This document shows, piece by piece, positions 56,924 to 64,000 of a stretch of DNA of 64,000 nucleotides. Source of the DNA: Ferrigenium straubiae (lineage in GTDB: Bacteria; Pseudomonadota; Gammaproteobacteria; Burkholderiales; Gallionellaceae); contig JAHQXD010000001.1 of NCBI GenBank assembly GCA_019449655.1, forward strand, positions 124,001-188,000, given 5' to 3'. Positions within the stretch are counted from its first letter, which is position 1. The number at the start of each line of letters is the position of its first letter. The notes below the pieces were generated by a model. The model saw only the letters and a list, made by a program, of their open reading frames with translations, was not told the DNA's origin and searched no databases. The translations under genes and the position numbers were made by a program.

Positions 56924-57824
56924 TCCGCGCGGTTTCTGCGCCGGTGTGGACCGCGCCATCACCATCGTCGAGCGTGCGCTGGCATTGCACGGCGCGCCGG
57001 TTTACGTGCGCCACGAGGTGGTACACAACAAATTCGTGGTGGACGGCTTGCGCCAGCGGGGCGCAATATTCATCGAAGACCTGGCCGAAGTGCCGCCCGG
57101 CAGCATCCTGGTTTTCAGCGCGCACGGCGTGCCGCAATCGGTGCGCCGCGAGGCCGAGGCACGCGGCCTGACGGTGTTCGATGCGACCTGCCCGCTGGTG
57201 ACCAAGGTGCATGTCGAGGTATCGCGGCTGCGCGGCCAGGGCAAGGAAATCATCATGATCGGCCATGCGGGGCATCCGGAAGTGGAAGGCACGATGGGGC
57301 AGTGCGACGGCGGGATCTACCTCGTCGAATCGCCCGAACAGGTCGCCGGCCTCAAGGTAAACGACGAAAATAATCTCGCCTTTGTCACACAGACCACTCT
57401 GTCGGTGGATGATGCCAGCGGCATCGTCGCCGCGCTCAAGGCGCGCTTTCCCAATATCACCGGGCCGAGGAAGGACGACATCTGCTATGCCACGCAAAAT
57501 CGCCAGGATGCGGTCAAGCTGCTGGTCAGACAATGCGACGTGGTGATCGTGGTGGGGTCGCCGAACAGTTCCAATTCCAACCGGCTGCGCGAAGTCGCGG
57601 CCAAGGTCGGCGTGCCGGCCTATCTGGTGGACGATGCCGGCGGATTGCAGCCGGAATGGTTCGCCGGCAAGACGCGCGTCGGTATCAGCGCCGGCGCATC
57701 CGCTCCCGAGTTACTGGTGCAGGGCGTGGTCGCGCGCCTGCGCGAATTGGGTGCGGAGAGCGTCACCGAACTGAAAGGCATCCGCGAGAACGTCATATTC
57801 CCGCTGCCCCGTGCGTTGCAGTAA
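56904..57824 (+). CDS. ispH: 4-hydroxy-3-methylbut-2-enyl diphosphate reductase
   Basis: IspH is the last enzyme of the MEP isoprenoid pathway and makes IPP and DMAPP. The 306-residue iron-sulfur protein has the three cluster cysteines in [25 protein letters not shown] and [16 protein letters not shown], and the proton donor glutamate in [11 protein letters not shown]. Start ATG 56904 follows AAGGAGCGCAAGC within the lspA end. It closes the ribF-ileS-lspA-ispH unit. Confidence 0.97.
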   Translation: MDLLLANPRGFCAGVDRAITIVERALALHGAPVYVRHEVVHNKFVVDGLRQRGAIFIEDLAEVPPGSILVFSAHGVPQSVRREAEARGLTVFDATCPLVTKVHVEVSRLRGQGKEIIMIGHAGHPEVEGTMGQCDGGIYLVESPEQVAGLKVNDENNLAFVTQTTLSVDDASGIVAALKARFPNITGPRKDDICYATQNRQDAVKLLVRQCDVVIVVGSPNSSNSNRLREVAAKVGVPAYLVDDAGGLQPEWFAGKTRVGISAGASAPELLVQGVVARLRELGAESVTELKGIRENVIFPLPRALQ

Positions 57825-57888
57825 TAAGCGCGCTGCAATAATGAGGAGCGCCAACGCTCTAAATGTTCCCTTGTCGCAGCGCGTCCTC

Positions 57889-57894
57889 TATAAT
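57889..57894 (+). promoter_or_regulatory. TATAAT -10 box for tRNA-Thr
   Basis: A perfect TATAAT lies 13 bases before the first tRNA base, giving a start about seven bases upstream of the mature 5' end. It is followed by CGCCCCC, a GC-rich discriminator typical of stringently controlled stable-RNA promoters. The -35 region (TTCCCT at 57866) is weak. Confidence 0.6.
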
Positions 57895-57907
57895 CGCCCC
57901 CGTTTCT

Positions 57908-57983
57908 GCTGGAGTAGCTCAGTTGGTAGAGCAACGCACTCGTAACGCGTAGGTCGGAGGTTCGATTCCTCTCTCCAGCACCA
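57908..57983 (+). tRNA. tRNA-Thr (anticodon CGT)
   Basis: A 76-base cloverleaf: acceptor GCTGGAG pairs fully with CTCCAGC, D arm AGCTCAGTTGGTAGAGC, anticodon CGT at 57941-57943, variable loop, T arm GGAGGTTCGATTCCTC... with TTCGATT loop, discriminator A and an encoded CCA. It reads ACG codons. The anticodon stem ACGCA/CGCGT has an A-C mismatch next to the loop. Confidence 0.95.
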
Positions 57984-58051
57984 TCCAATCCGGGGCCAAT
58001 GCAAGCCCAACATTCTGTCAGCATGGCTGACCCAGCACTTGGGGAAATCGC

Positions 58052-59230
58052 ATGACATTGTCTCGGCAACGTGAACAAAATCGCCTCCTGAAATACCTCC
58101 CTTATCTCGCGGTGCTGCTATTGCTGGCGGCGGCGACTTGGTATTTCACGCGCCCCGAGCCGGTTCGCGTGCAACTGACCAAGGCTGAACGCGGCACGGT
58201 GGAGGCGACGGTGAGCAACACCCGTGCGGGGACAGTCAAGGCCTGCCGCCGCGCCAAGCTGGCGCCGCCGGTGGGCGGGCAGATCGCGCACCTGCTGGTG
58301 AAGAAGGGCGACCGGGTCAAGGCCGACCAGATATTGCTGGAGCTGTGGAACGACGACCTGCAGGCGCAGGCGCGGCTCGCGGAGCAGCAGCTTAATACGG
58401 CGAACACGCGTGTCGATGAGATATGCACCATCGCGGAGATGAGCAGCAAGGAGGCTGTGCGCGCGCGACAGTTGCGCGAGCGCGGCTTCATCTCGCCGGA
58501 AGGACTGGAGCGCGCCGAGGCGGACGCAAAAGCCAAACGGGCTTCCTGCACGGCGGCGCGCAGCGAGATCGAACAGGCGCGTTCGCGCATCAACGTGGCG
58601 CAGGCCGGTTTGCGGCGCATGGTGCTGCGCGCGCCGTTCGGCGGTGTCGTGGCCGACATCAGCGGCGAACTGGGTGAATACACCACGCCTTCGCCGCCCG
58701 GTATCCCGACTCCGCCCGCGATCGACCTGATCGACGACAGCTGCATGTTCGTCAGCGCACCGATCGACGAGGTGGACGCGGCCAGCATCAAGGTGGGTCA
58801 GCCAGGCCGCATCGTGCTGGATGCGATCAAGGGCAAGTCCTTCGCCGGTAAGGTCAAACGCATCGCTCCCTATGTGCTGGAGCTGGAGAAGCAGGCGCGC
58901 ACCGTGGAGGTGGAAGTTGAGTTTGTTGAACCGCCTACTCAGGAGAACCTGCTGATCGGCTACAGCGCCGACGTCGAGATCGTGCATGCCTCCCATGAAA
59001 AGGTGCTGCGCATCCCCACGCAGACCCTGCTGGAAGGCAAGCGCGTGCTGTTCTACCGGCCGGATGGCGTCCTCGAAGAGCGCAAGGTCGAGACCGGTCT
59101 GGCCAACTGGGAATACACCGAGATTACCTCCGGCCTGAACGAGGGCGACCGCGTGGTGATGTCGCTCGATGCGGCCGGGGTGAAGGCCGGCGTGCGCGTG
59201 CAGCCGGAGGCTGCGAAGACCGCAAAATGA
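58052..59230 (+). CDS. Periplasmic membrane fusion protein (HlyD/MacA-like)
   Basis: The 392-residue protein has an N-terminal transmembrane anchor (about residues 14-31), a lipoyl/biotinyl-like half-motif ([20 protein letters not shown]), an alpha-helical hairpin (about 100-185), the second half ([20 protein letters not shown]) and beta-barrel domains. It would link an inner-membrane ABC exporter to an outer-membrane channel. The ATPase and two permeases lie at 59828-62928, with mntP between. GGGGAAATCGC precedes the ATG. Confidence 0.9.
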   Translation: MTLSRQREQNRLLKYLPYLAVLLLLAAATWYFTRPEPVRVQLTKAERGTVEATVSNTRAGTVKACRRAKLAPPVGGQIAHLLVKKGDRVKADQILLELWNDDLQAQARLAEQQLNTANTRVDEICTIAEMSSKEAVRARQLRERGFISPEGLERAEADAKAKRASCTAARSEIEQARSRINVAQAGLRRMVLRAPFGGVVADISGELGEYTTPSPPGIPTPPAIDLIDDSCMFVSAPIDEVDAASIKVGQPGRIVLDAIKGKSFAGKVKRIAPYVLELEKQARTVEVEVEFVEPPTQENLLIGYSADVEIVHASHEKVLRIPTQTLLEGKRVLFYRPDGVLEERKVETGLANWEYTEITSGLNEGDRVVMSLDAAGVKAGVRVQPEAAKTAK

Positions 59231-59760
59231 TAGAAGTGATTATTTTGGCGGTGGCGCTCAGCATGGACGCCTTTGCTGTCTCCATCGGCTTGGGCGCCAA
59301 GAAAGACACGCCCGGCCTGGCGCTGAAAGCCGGCTTCTACTTCGGCGTTTTCCAGGCTCTTATGCCCTTCATCGGATATCTGGGCGGCAAGGGTATCTTG
59401 GGCTGGATAGACGCCTATGCCCACTGGATCGCTTTCGGGCTGCTGGTGCTGATCGGCGCGAAAATGGTTTACGAAGGCCTCAGCGAAGGCATCGAAGAGG
59501 ACATCTCCGACGTCACCAGCAAGATGATGCTGGTGCTGGCCATCGCTACCAGCATCGATGCGATGGCGGCCGGATTCAGCCTGACGCTGCTGGAGGTAAA
59601 CCCTTATGTTGCCTGCCTCATCATCGGAACAACGACTTTCGCCTTCAGCTGGGCCGGCGTTCTGATCGGCAGGAAGAGCGGCACCTGGCTCGAAAACAAG
59701 GCGGAAATTTTCGGCGGAATCGTCTTGATATCGATAGGGTTCAAGATACTTCTTTTCTGA
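59227..59760 (+). CDS. mntP: Manganese efflux pump MntP
   Basis: The 177-residue protein has six transmembrane helices and the MntP (DUF204) motifs [16 protein letters not shown] near the N terminus and [13 protein letters not shown] in the second half; the aspartates in these repeats are needed for Mn(II) export in E. coli. It begins in the stop codon of the membrane fusion gene (ATGA) and so is co-translated with an ABC export system. No yybP-ykoY riboswitch would fit in this arrangement. Confidence 0.92.
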   Translation: MIEVIILAVALSMDAFAVSIGLGAKKDTPGLALKAGFYFGVFQALMPFIGYLGGKGILGWIDAYAHWIAFGLLVLIGAKMVYEGLSEGIEEDISDVTSKMMLVLAIATSIDAMAAGFSLTLLEVNPYVACLIIGTTTFAFSWAGVLIGRKSGTWLENKAEIFGGIVLISIGFKILLF

Positions 59761-59827
59761 TTCGCGAAGCAGGGTGCAGGCAGTTGCTTGCATCCCACCC
59801 GTGAATTCCAACCGGAGTGGTGTTTGA

Positions 59828-60514
59828 ATGATAGCGCTTAGCCAGATCAGCCGTATCTTCACCGTCGGCGACCAGCAGGTTGCCGCGCTGCGCGACATCG
59901 ATCTCGAGATCGCGGCGGGCGATTACGTCTCGATCATGGGGCCATCCGGCTCCGGAAAATCCACGCTGCTCAACCTGATCGGCCTGCTCGACCGCCCGAC
60001 CTCGGGCACTTACCGGCTGGACGGCGGGGACGTCACCGACCTGGATGACCGGCAGCAGGCCAAGGTGCGCAGCGAAAAAGTCGGCTTCGTGTTCCAGTCG
60101 TTCCATCTGGTGCCGCGCCTCACCGCCGCGATGAACATCGAGCTGCCGCTGATGCTGGCGGGGGTTTCTCCCGCCGAACGCAAGGCGCGCGTCGCGCAGC
60201 TGCTGGAAAACTACGGCCTCGCGGACCGCGCCGACCATCGGCCCGACCAGCTTTCCGGCGGGCAGCGCCAGCGCGTCGCGATCGCACGCGCCACCAGCAT
60301 GCACCCCGCCGTGCTGTTGGCCGACGAGCCGACCGGCAACCTCGACCAGGCCACCGGAAAGGAGGTGATGAACCTGCTCGAGCAACTGGTCGGGCAGGGG
60401 GTCGCGCTGATCCTCGTGACCCATGACCCGGTCATCGGCGGGCGCGCGGCACGCCAGGTGCGCATGGTGGACGGGCGGATCACCGGCGAGACCGGCCGGC
60501 CGGCGGGCGCATGA
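59828..60514 (+). CDS. ABC exporter ATPase (MacB/LolD type)
   Basis: The 228-residue ATPase has Walker [18 protein letters not shown]-loop [14 protein letters not shown], signature [14 protein letters not shown] and Walker [12 protein letters not shown], the exact pattern of MacB/LolD/FtsE-type ATPases that drive extracytoplasmic mechanotransmission rather than direct transport. It pairs with the two downstream permeases; its stop overlaps the first permease start (ATGA). Confidence 0.94.
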   Translation: MIALSQISRIFTVGDQQVAALRDIDLEIAAGDYVSIMGPSGSGKSTLLNLIGLLDRPTSGTYRLDGGDVTDLDDRQQAKVRSEKVGFVFQSFHLVPRLTAAMNIELPLMLAGVSPAERKARVAQLLENYGLADRADHRPDQLSGGQRQRVAIARATSMHPAVLLADEPTGNLDQATGKEVMNLLEQLVGQGVALILVTHDPVIGGRAARQVRMVDGRITGETGRPAGA

Positions 60515-61716
60515 GGTTCGTCGATGTCGTGCAGTTTGCCTCGGGCAGCCTGCGCGGCAGCCGTGCCCGCACCCTGCTGATGATGTTTGCGATGTCCATC
60601 GGCGTGGCGGCGGTGGTGGTGCTCACCGGCCTCGGCGAAGGGGCGCGCCGCTATGTCGTCGGCCAGTTTTCCTCGCTGGGCACCAATCTGCTGATCGTGT
60701 TTCCCGGCCGCACCGAGACGACGGGATTCGGGCCGGGCATGCTGCTCGGGCAGATTCCGCGCGAGATCACGCTGGACGACGCGCAGGCCCTGCTGCGCAG
60801 CCGCGCCATCGGGCGCATCGCGCCGCTGACGGTGGGTGCATCGCAGATTTCGCGGGATGCGCTCAACCGCGAAGTGGCCGTGCTGGGCTCGACGGCCGAC
60901 CTGCTGGAGGTGCGCCACATGAACATGGGGCAGGGGCAGTTTCTTCCCGCCGGGGATGTGTATTCCAGCGAATCGGTGTGCGTGCTCGGCGCCAAGCTCA
61001 AGCGCGAGCTGTTCGGTCAGCAGAATGCCATCGGCGCCTGGGTGCGGCTCGGGGACCGGCGCTTCCGCGTGATCGGCGTGCTCGCGGCGCAGGGCGAATC
61101 GATGGGCTTCAACACCGACGAGATCGTCATCGTGCCGGTCGCCTCGGCGCACATCCTGTTCAATACCGTCGGCCTGTTCCGCATCCTCGTGGAGGCGAAA
61201 AGCCGCGATTCCATCGAGCGCGCCAAGCGGGACGCCGAGGAGATCCTGGCGCAGCGGCACGGCGAGCGCGACGTGACGGTCATCACGCAGGACGCCGTGC
61301 TCGCCACCTTCGACCGCATCCTGCGCGCGCTGACGCTCGCGGTCGCGGGCATCGCCGCGATCAGCCTGGCGGTGGCCGGCATCCTCATCATGAACGTGAT
61401 GCTCATCGCCGTCTCGCAGCGCGTCCGGGAAATCGGCCTGCTCAAGGCGCTGGGCGCGCCGGCGAGCCAGATCAGGAACCTGTTCTTCGCTGAGGCGATC
61501 CTGCTCTCCGGCATCGGCAGCGTGGCGGGGCTGGTGCTCGGCGAGATCGGCACACGGGTGATCGCGCAAATCTACCCGGCGCTGCCGGTGGCAGCCCCCT
61601 GGTGGGCGGTGCTCGCGGCGTTTGGTACGGCAACAGGCACCGGCATCCTGTTCAGCGTATGGCCCGCACGGCGCGCGGCGCGGCTCGATCCGGTGATGGC
61701 GCTGGCGCGGAGCTGA
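60511..61716 (+). CDS. ABC exporter permease 1 (MacB/FtsX type)
   Basis: The 401-residue permease has one N-terminal helix ([20 protein letters not shown]), a large periplasmic MacB_PCD domain (about residues 45-240; [34 protein letters not shown]) and three C-terminal helices with the FtsX-like [16 protein letters not shown] motif. It acts with the ATPase at 59828 and the fusion protein at 58052. Substrate is unknown; related systems export macrolides, lipoproteins or siderophores. Confidence 0.92.
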   Translation: MRFVDVVQFASGSLRGSRARTLLMMFAMSIGVAAVVVLTGLGEGARRYVVGQFSSLGTNLLIVFPGRTETTGFGPGMLLGQIPREITLDDAQALLRSRAIGRIAPLTVGASQISRDALNREVAVLGSTADLLEVRHMNMGQGQFLPAGDVYSSESVCVLGAKLKRELFGQQNAIGAWVRLGDRRFRVIGVLAAQGESMGFNTDEIVIVPVASAHILFNTVGLFRILVEAKSRDSIERAKRDAEEILAQRHGERDVTVITQDAVLATFDRILRALTLAVAGIAAISLAVAGILIMNVMLIAVSQRVREIGLLKALGAPASQIRNLFFAEAILLSGIGSVAGLVLGEIGTRVIAQIYPALPVAAPWWAVLAAFGTATGTGILFSVWPARRAARLDPVMALARS

Positions 61717-61728
61717 GGTGCCCGAGAA

Positions 61729-62928
61729 ATGTTATTTCCCGACCTGATCCGCCTCACCTCATCCAGCTTCCTCGCCTACCGCGTGCGCAGCTTTCTCACC
61801 GGCCTGGGCATCGCGGTCGGCATTGCGGCGGTGATCCTGCTGACCTCTATCGGCGAGGGGCTGCACCAGTTTGTGCTCTCCGAGTTCAGCCAGTTCGGCA
61901 CCAACCTGATCGGCATCCAGCCGGGCAAGAAGCAGACTCACGGCGCGAGCGTCGGCATGCTCGGCTCGGTCAGGCCGCTCACGCTGGACGATGCCGAGGC
62001 GCTGCGCCGCCTGCCTTATGTCGAATACATCAGCCCCAGCGTGACGGGCAACGCCGAGGTGCGCGCCGACGGCAAGACGCGCCGCACCATCGTGTCCGGC
62101 GTCGGCCCCGAGATGCCGCAGGCGCTGCGCATGTACGTGCAGACCGGCAGTTTCCTGCCCCGCGACGACCCCGAGCAGGCGCGCGCCTTCGTCGTGCTTG
62201 GCGCCAAGATCAGGCAGGAACTGTTTGCCGGGCAGAACCCGCTCGGCAGCTACCTGCGCGTGGGCGGGCAGCGCTACCGCGTGATCGGCGTGATGGAGCC
62301 GAAAGGTCAGGTGCTCGGCTTCGACCTGGACGACACCGTCTACATTCCCGCCGCGCGCGCGATGGAGCTGTTCAACCGTTCCGGCCTGATGGAAATCCAC
62401 GTCACCTACCGCCCCAGCGCCGAGCTTGAACAGGTCGAGGCGGGCATCCGCGGCATTCTCACGGCGCGGCACGGCAGTGAAGACTACACGCTGGTTCCGC
62501 AGGAAAAGGCGCTCGAAGTGCTCGGCTCGGTGCTGGATGTGATCACCTTCGCGGTCGGCGCACTGGGCGGCATCTCGTTGCTGGTCGGTGGAGTCGGCAT
62601 CCTGACCATCATGACCATGGCCGTCACCGAGCGCACCTCGGAGATCGGCCTGCTGCGCGCGCTGGGTGCGCGCGAACGGCAGGTGCTGGCGCTGTTCCTC
62701 GGCGAGGCGATGCTGCTCTCCGCGCTGGGTGGACTCACCGGGTTGGTGCTCGGAGTCGGCATCGCGCAGGCGTTGCACCAGCTATTTCCTGCGCTGCCGG
62801 TGCACACGCCGTGGGAATTCGCGGTGGTCGCCGAACTCAGTGCGGCGACTATTGGCCTCGCGGCCGGCGTGATGCCGGCGAGGCGCGCGGCGAGGCTAGA
62901 CCCGGTGGAGGCGTTGCGGACGGAGTGA
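61729..62928 (+). CDS. ABC exporter permease 2 (MacB/FtsX type)
   Basis: The 399-residue protein has the same plan as its neighbour: helix near [20 protein letters not shown], periplasmic domain with [16 protein letters not shown] and three C-terminal helices with [20 protein letters not shown]. It starts 12 bases after permease 1. Two different permeases beside one ATPase suggest a heterodimeric membrane part. The gene is the last of the export unit. Confidence 0.92.
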   Translation: MLFPDLIRLTSSSFLAYRVRSFLTGLGIAVGIAAVILLTSIGEGLHQFVLSEFSQFGTNLIGIQPGKKQTHGASVGMLGSVRPLTLDDAEALRRLPYVEYISPSVTGNAEVRADGKTRRTIVSGVGPEMPQALRMYVQTGSFLPRDDPEQARAFVVLGAKIRQELFAGQNPLGSYLRVGGQRYRVIGVMEPKGQVLGFDLDDTVYIPAARAMELFNRSGLMEIHVTYRPSAELEQVEAGIRGILTARHGSEDYTLVPQEKALEVLGSVLDVITFAVGALGGISLLVGGVGILTIMTMAVTERTSEIGLLRALGARERQVLALFLGEAMLLSALGGLTGLVLGVGIAQALHQLFPALPVHTPWEFAVVAELSAATIGLAAGVMPARRAARLDPVEALRTE

Positions 62929-62977
62929 AAACAGTGCTTGCGAAAGTGATTTGACTGATTTTGCCCTGAAACAGGTT

Positions 62978-63973
62978 CTAAACGCCGTACGTCTGGTTAT
63001 ATGCGGCCAGCGCCTGGGCGATCTGCCCCGCAGGCTTGGCTGCGTCGCCGGTGCCGAACTCCTTCTGCAATGAGTCCTTGTTGTCGGCGATGTAATGAAT
63101 GGCGCGATTCAGGTTGTCGAGCCGGCTCAAGACAAAATTGCCGTCCGAATTGAGCAAGCTTGCCGACTTGGCAAAATTTGTGCCGAATTCCTGTACCGCA
63201 TCCACGACACCCTGTTTGTTGGTTGCCAGTAGCGAGTCCAGTTTGGTGGTGTCCAGGGAGGCCAACCGGGAACCGGGGGCAATAGCGATGCCCAGATCGC
63301 CCAGGCCGTGCACGCCCTTCTCGATCCCGAAGAAACGGTAGCTAACGCTTTGCTCCAACTCGTATTGAGACACTTGGGCTGCCCGGGTATCGGATAACAA
63401 ACCGCCTTCCTGCAAGTCGGGAGCAAACCTCTGAATCCAGTTGTTGTACTGCCCCACAAAGGCCTGCAACCGGGACTTTATGCTGTCATTGCCGTCGGAT
63501 GACACAATGCTGCCCAGGCTCAGACCTGCATCCTGCATCCGGGAGATAGCTGATTTCATCTGGCTCAGTTCCGAGAACTGGGCCTTGTAGTAAACATCTT
63601 TTTTGTTGATGACTGTCATCATCGTGTAGGCCGATTCAGGATCGGCTAGCGCCATATTGCGGCCAGTGGGGGAGATGCCTTTTGTGCTGCTGCTTTGGTT
63701 TACATTGCTGCTCTGGATGAGCAGGGATAGCGGGTCTGAGGATAATTGGGTAGGCTGGGCGCCGCTTTTTGAAGTCAGAAGCGAGAACATGGCCGCCCAT
63801 GAGTCGTTGCCCTTGGCATTAGACGCCGAGCTTGTCAGCGAACTCAACACCTGGGATTTCATAAGCAAGACAGAAACGGGCGAGATATTCACGTGGCTTA
63901 TTCCTTTGTTTATCTCTGGCTTGGTGACCAGTTGCGCCATAAGACCAGACGGGCACGAATTAGTTTTGTCCAT
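62978..63973 (-). CDS. Divergent FliD-like (flagellar cap) protein
   Basis: The 331-residue protein has a Ser/Ala/Asn-rich N-terminal half and a C-terminal half that follows the pattern of FliD C-terminal domains: IKSRLQAFVGQYNNWIQRFA, GGLLSDTRAAQVSQYELEQS, LGDLGIAIAPGSRLASLDTT, KLDSLLATNKQGVVDAVQEF and a coiled end. It is shorter than full FliD and lacks the usual N-terminal D0 signature, and no flagellar gene is adjacent in the window. The start is uncertain: ATG 63973 has no ribosome-binding site and ATG 63862 (MKSQVLSSLT) is possible. GC content is lower than in the neighbours. Confidence 0.5.
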   Translation of the reverse strand: MDKTNSCPSGLMAQLVTKPEINKGISHVNISPVSVLLMKSQVLSSLTSSASNAKGNDSWAAMFSLLTSKSGAQPTQLSSDPLSLLIQSSNVNQSSSTKGISPTGRNMALADPESAYTMMTVINKKDVYYKAQFSELSQMKSAISRMQDAGLSLGSIVSSDGNDSIKSRLQAFVGQYNNWIQRFAPDLQEGGLLSDTRAAQVSQYELEQSVSYRFFGIEKGVHGLGDLGIAIAPGSRLASLDTTKLDSLLATNKQGVVDAVQEFGTNFAKSASLLNSDGNFVLSRLDNLNRAIHYIADNKDSLQKEFGTGDAAKPAGQIAQALAAYNQTYGV

Positions 63974-64000
63974 TGTGGGACAATATGATAAGGGTTATCC

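Overview
The window reads as a chromosome segment of a GC-rich betaproteobacterium. The order truA-trpF-trpB-trpA-accD-folC-SPOR-cvpA-purF-metZ is a familiar betaproteobacterial arrangement, and recA-recX-alaS, glnE-yhdP-nitrilase-tldD and ribF-ileS-lspA-ispH support the same group. The combination suggests Nitrosomonadales, perhaps a Gallionella/Sideroxydans relative; this assignment is inference from gene order and protein recognition, not from a marker-gene search.

Region 1 (about 0-16.8 kb, + strand) is housekeeping: an ECF/CbiQ-like membrane protein, tRNA pseudouridine synthase, the distal tryptophan genes (interrupted by a hicAB toxin-antitoxin pair between trpB and trpA), fatty-acid, folate and purine genes, methionine synthesis, recA/recX, alaS and a lone receiver protein. 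alaS carries an AT-rich internal insertion and is followed by a second copy of its own last 90 bp. Region 2 (16.8-20.6 kb, - strand) holds phosphomannomutase/phosphoglucomutase, heptosyltransferase WaaF, a CHCC zinc-finger protein and IlvE. One family of large intergenic hairpins occurs three times (5.5, 9.8 and 19.3 kb).

Region 3 (20.7-40.2 kb, + strand) is the unusual part. Two class III nucleotide cyclases (one soluble-tailed membrane form, one CHASE2 form) bracket a FecR-like secreted protein, an MlaE-type permease, a degenerate MlaF-like ATPase without a Walker A motif, an MlaD-type MCE protein and a TPR lipoprotein. Between the permease and the ATPase-like gene sits a 13-kb block of exported clan-CD peptidase-fold proteins: caspase-repeat-SUMF, a DUF4384-like protein, two paralogous TPR-CHAT lipoproteins, a caspase with an EF-hand loop and DUF4384, and a caspase-PEGA-PDZ-S41 protease fusion. 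All five peptidase-fold proteins keep their His-Cys dyads and all carry signal peptides or lipoboxes, so the system should act in the periplasm or at the outer membrane. This is the best candidate for an undescribed system.

Region 4 (40.2-41.6 kb) is an AT-richer islet with a HEPN-like protein of unknown function and a second hicAB pair; the hicAB pair lies between 40-bp direct repeats that duplicate the 3' end of glnE. Region 5 (41.6-62.9 kb) returns to core genes: glnE, yhdP, a nitrilase-family amidase, tldD, an HDOD protein with a metallo-beta-lactamase partner, ribF-ileS-lspA-ispH, tRNA-Thr(CGT), and an export operon (membrane fusion protein, ABC ATPase, two FtsX/MacB-type permeases) into which mntP is inserted. 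The window ends with a divergent FliD-like protein. No CRISPR array, rRNA, intact insertion sequence or prophage was seen.
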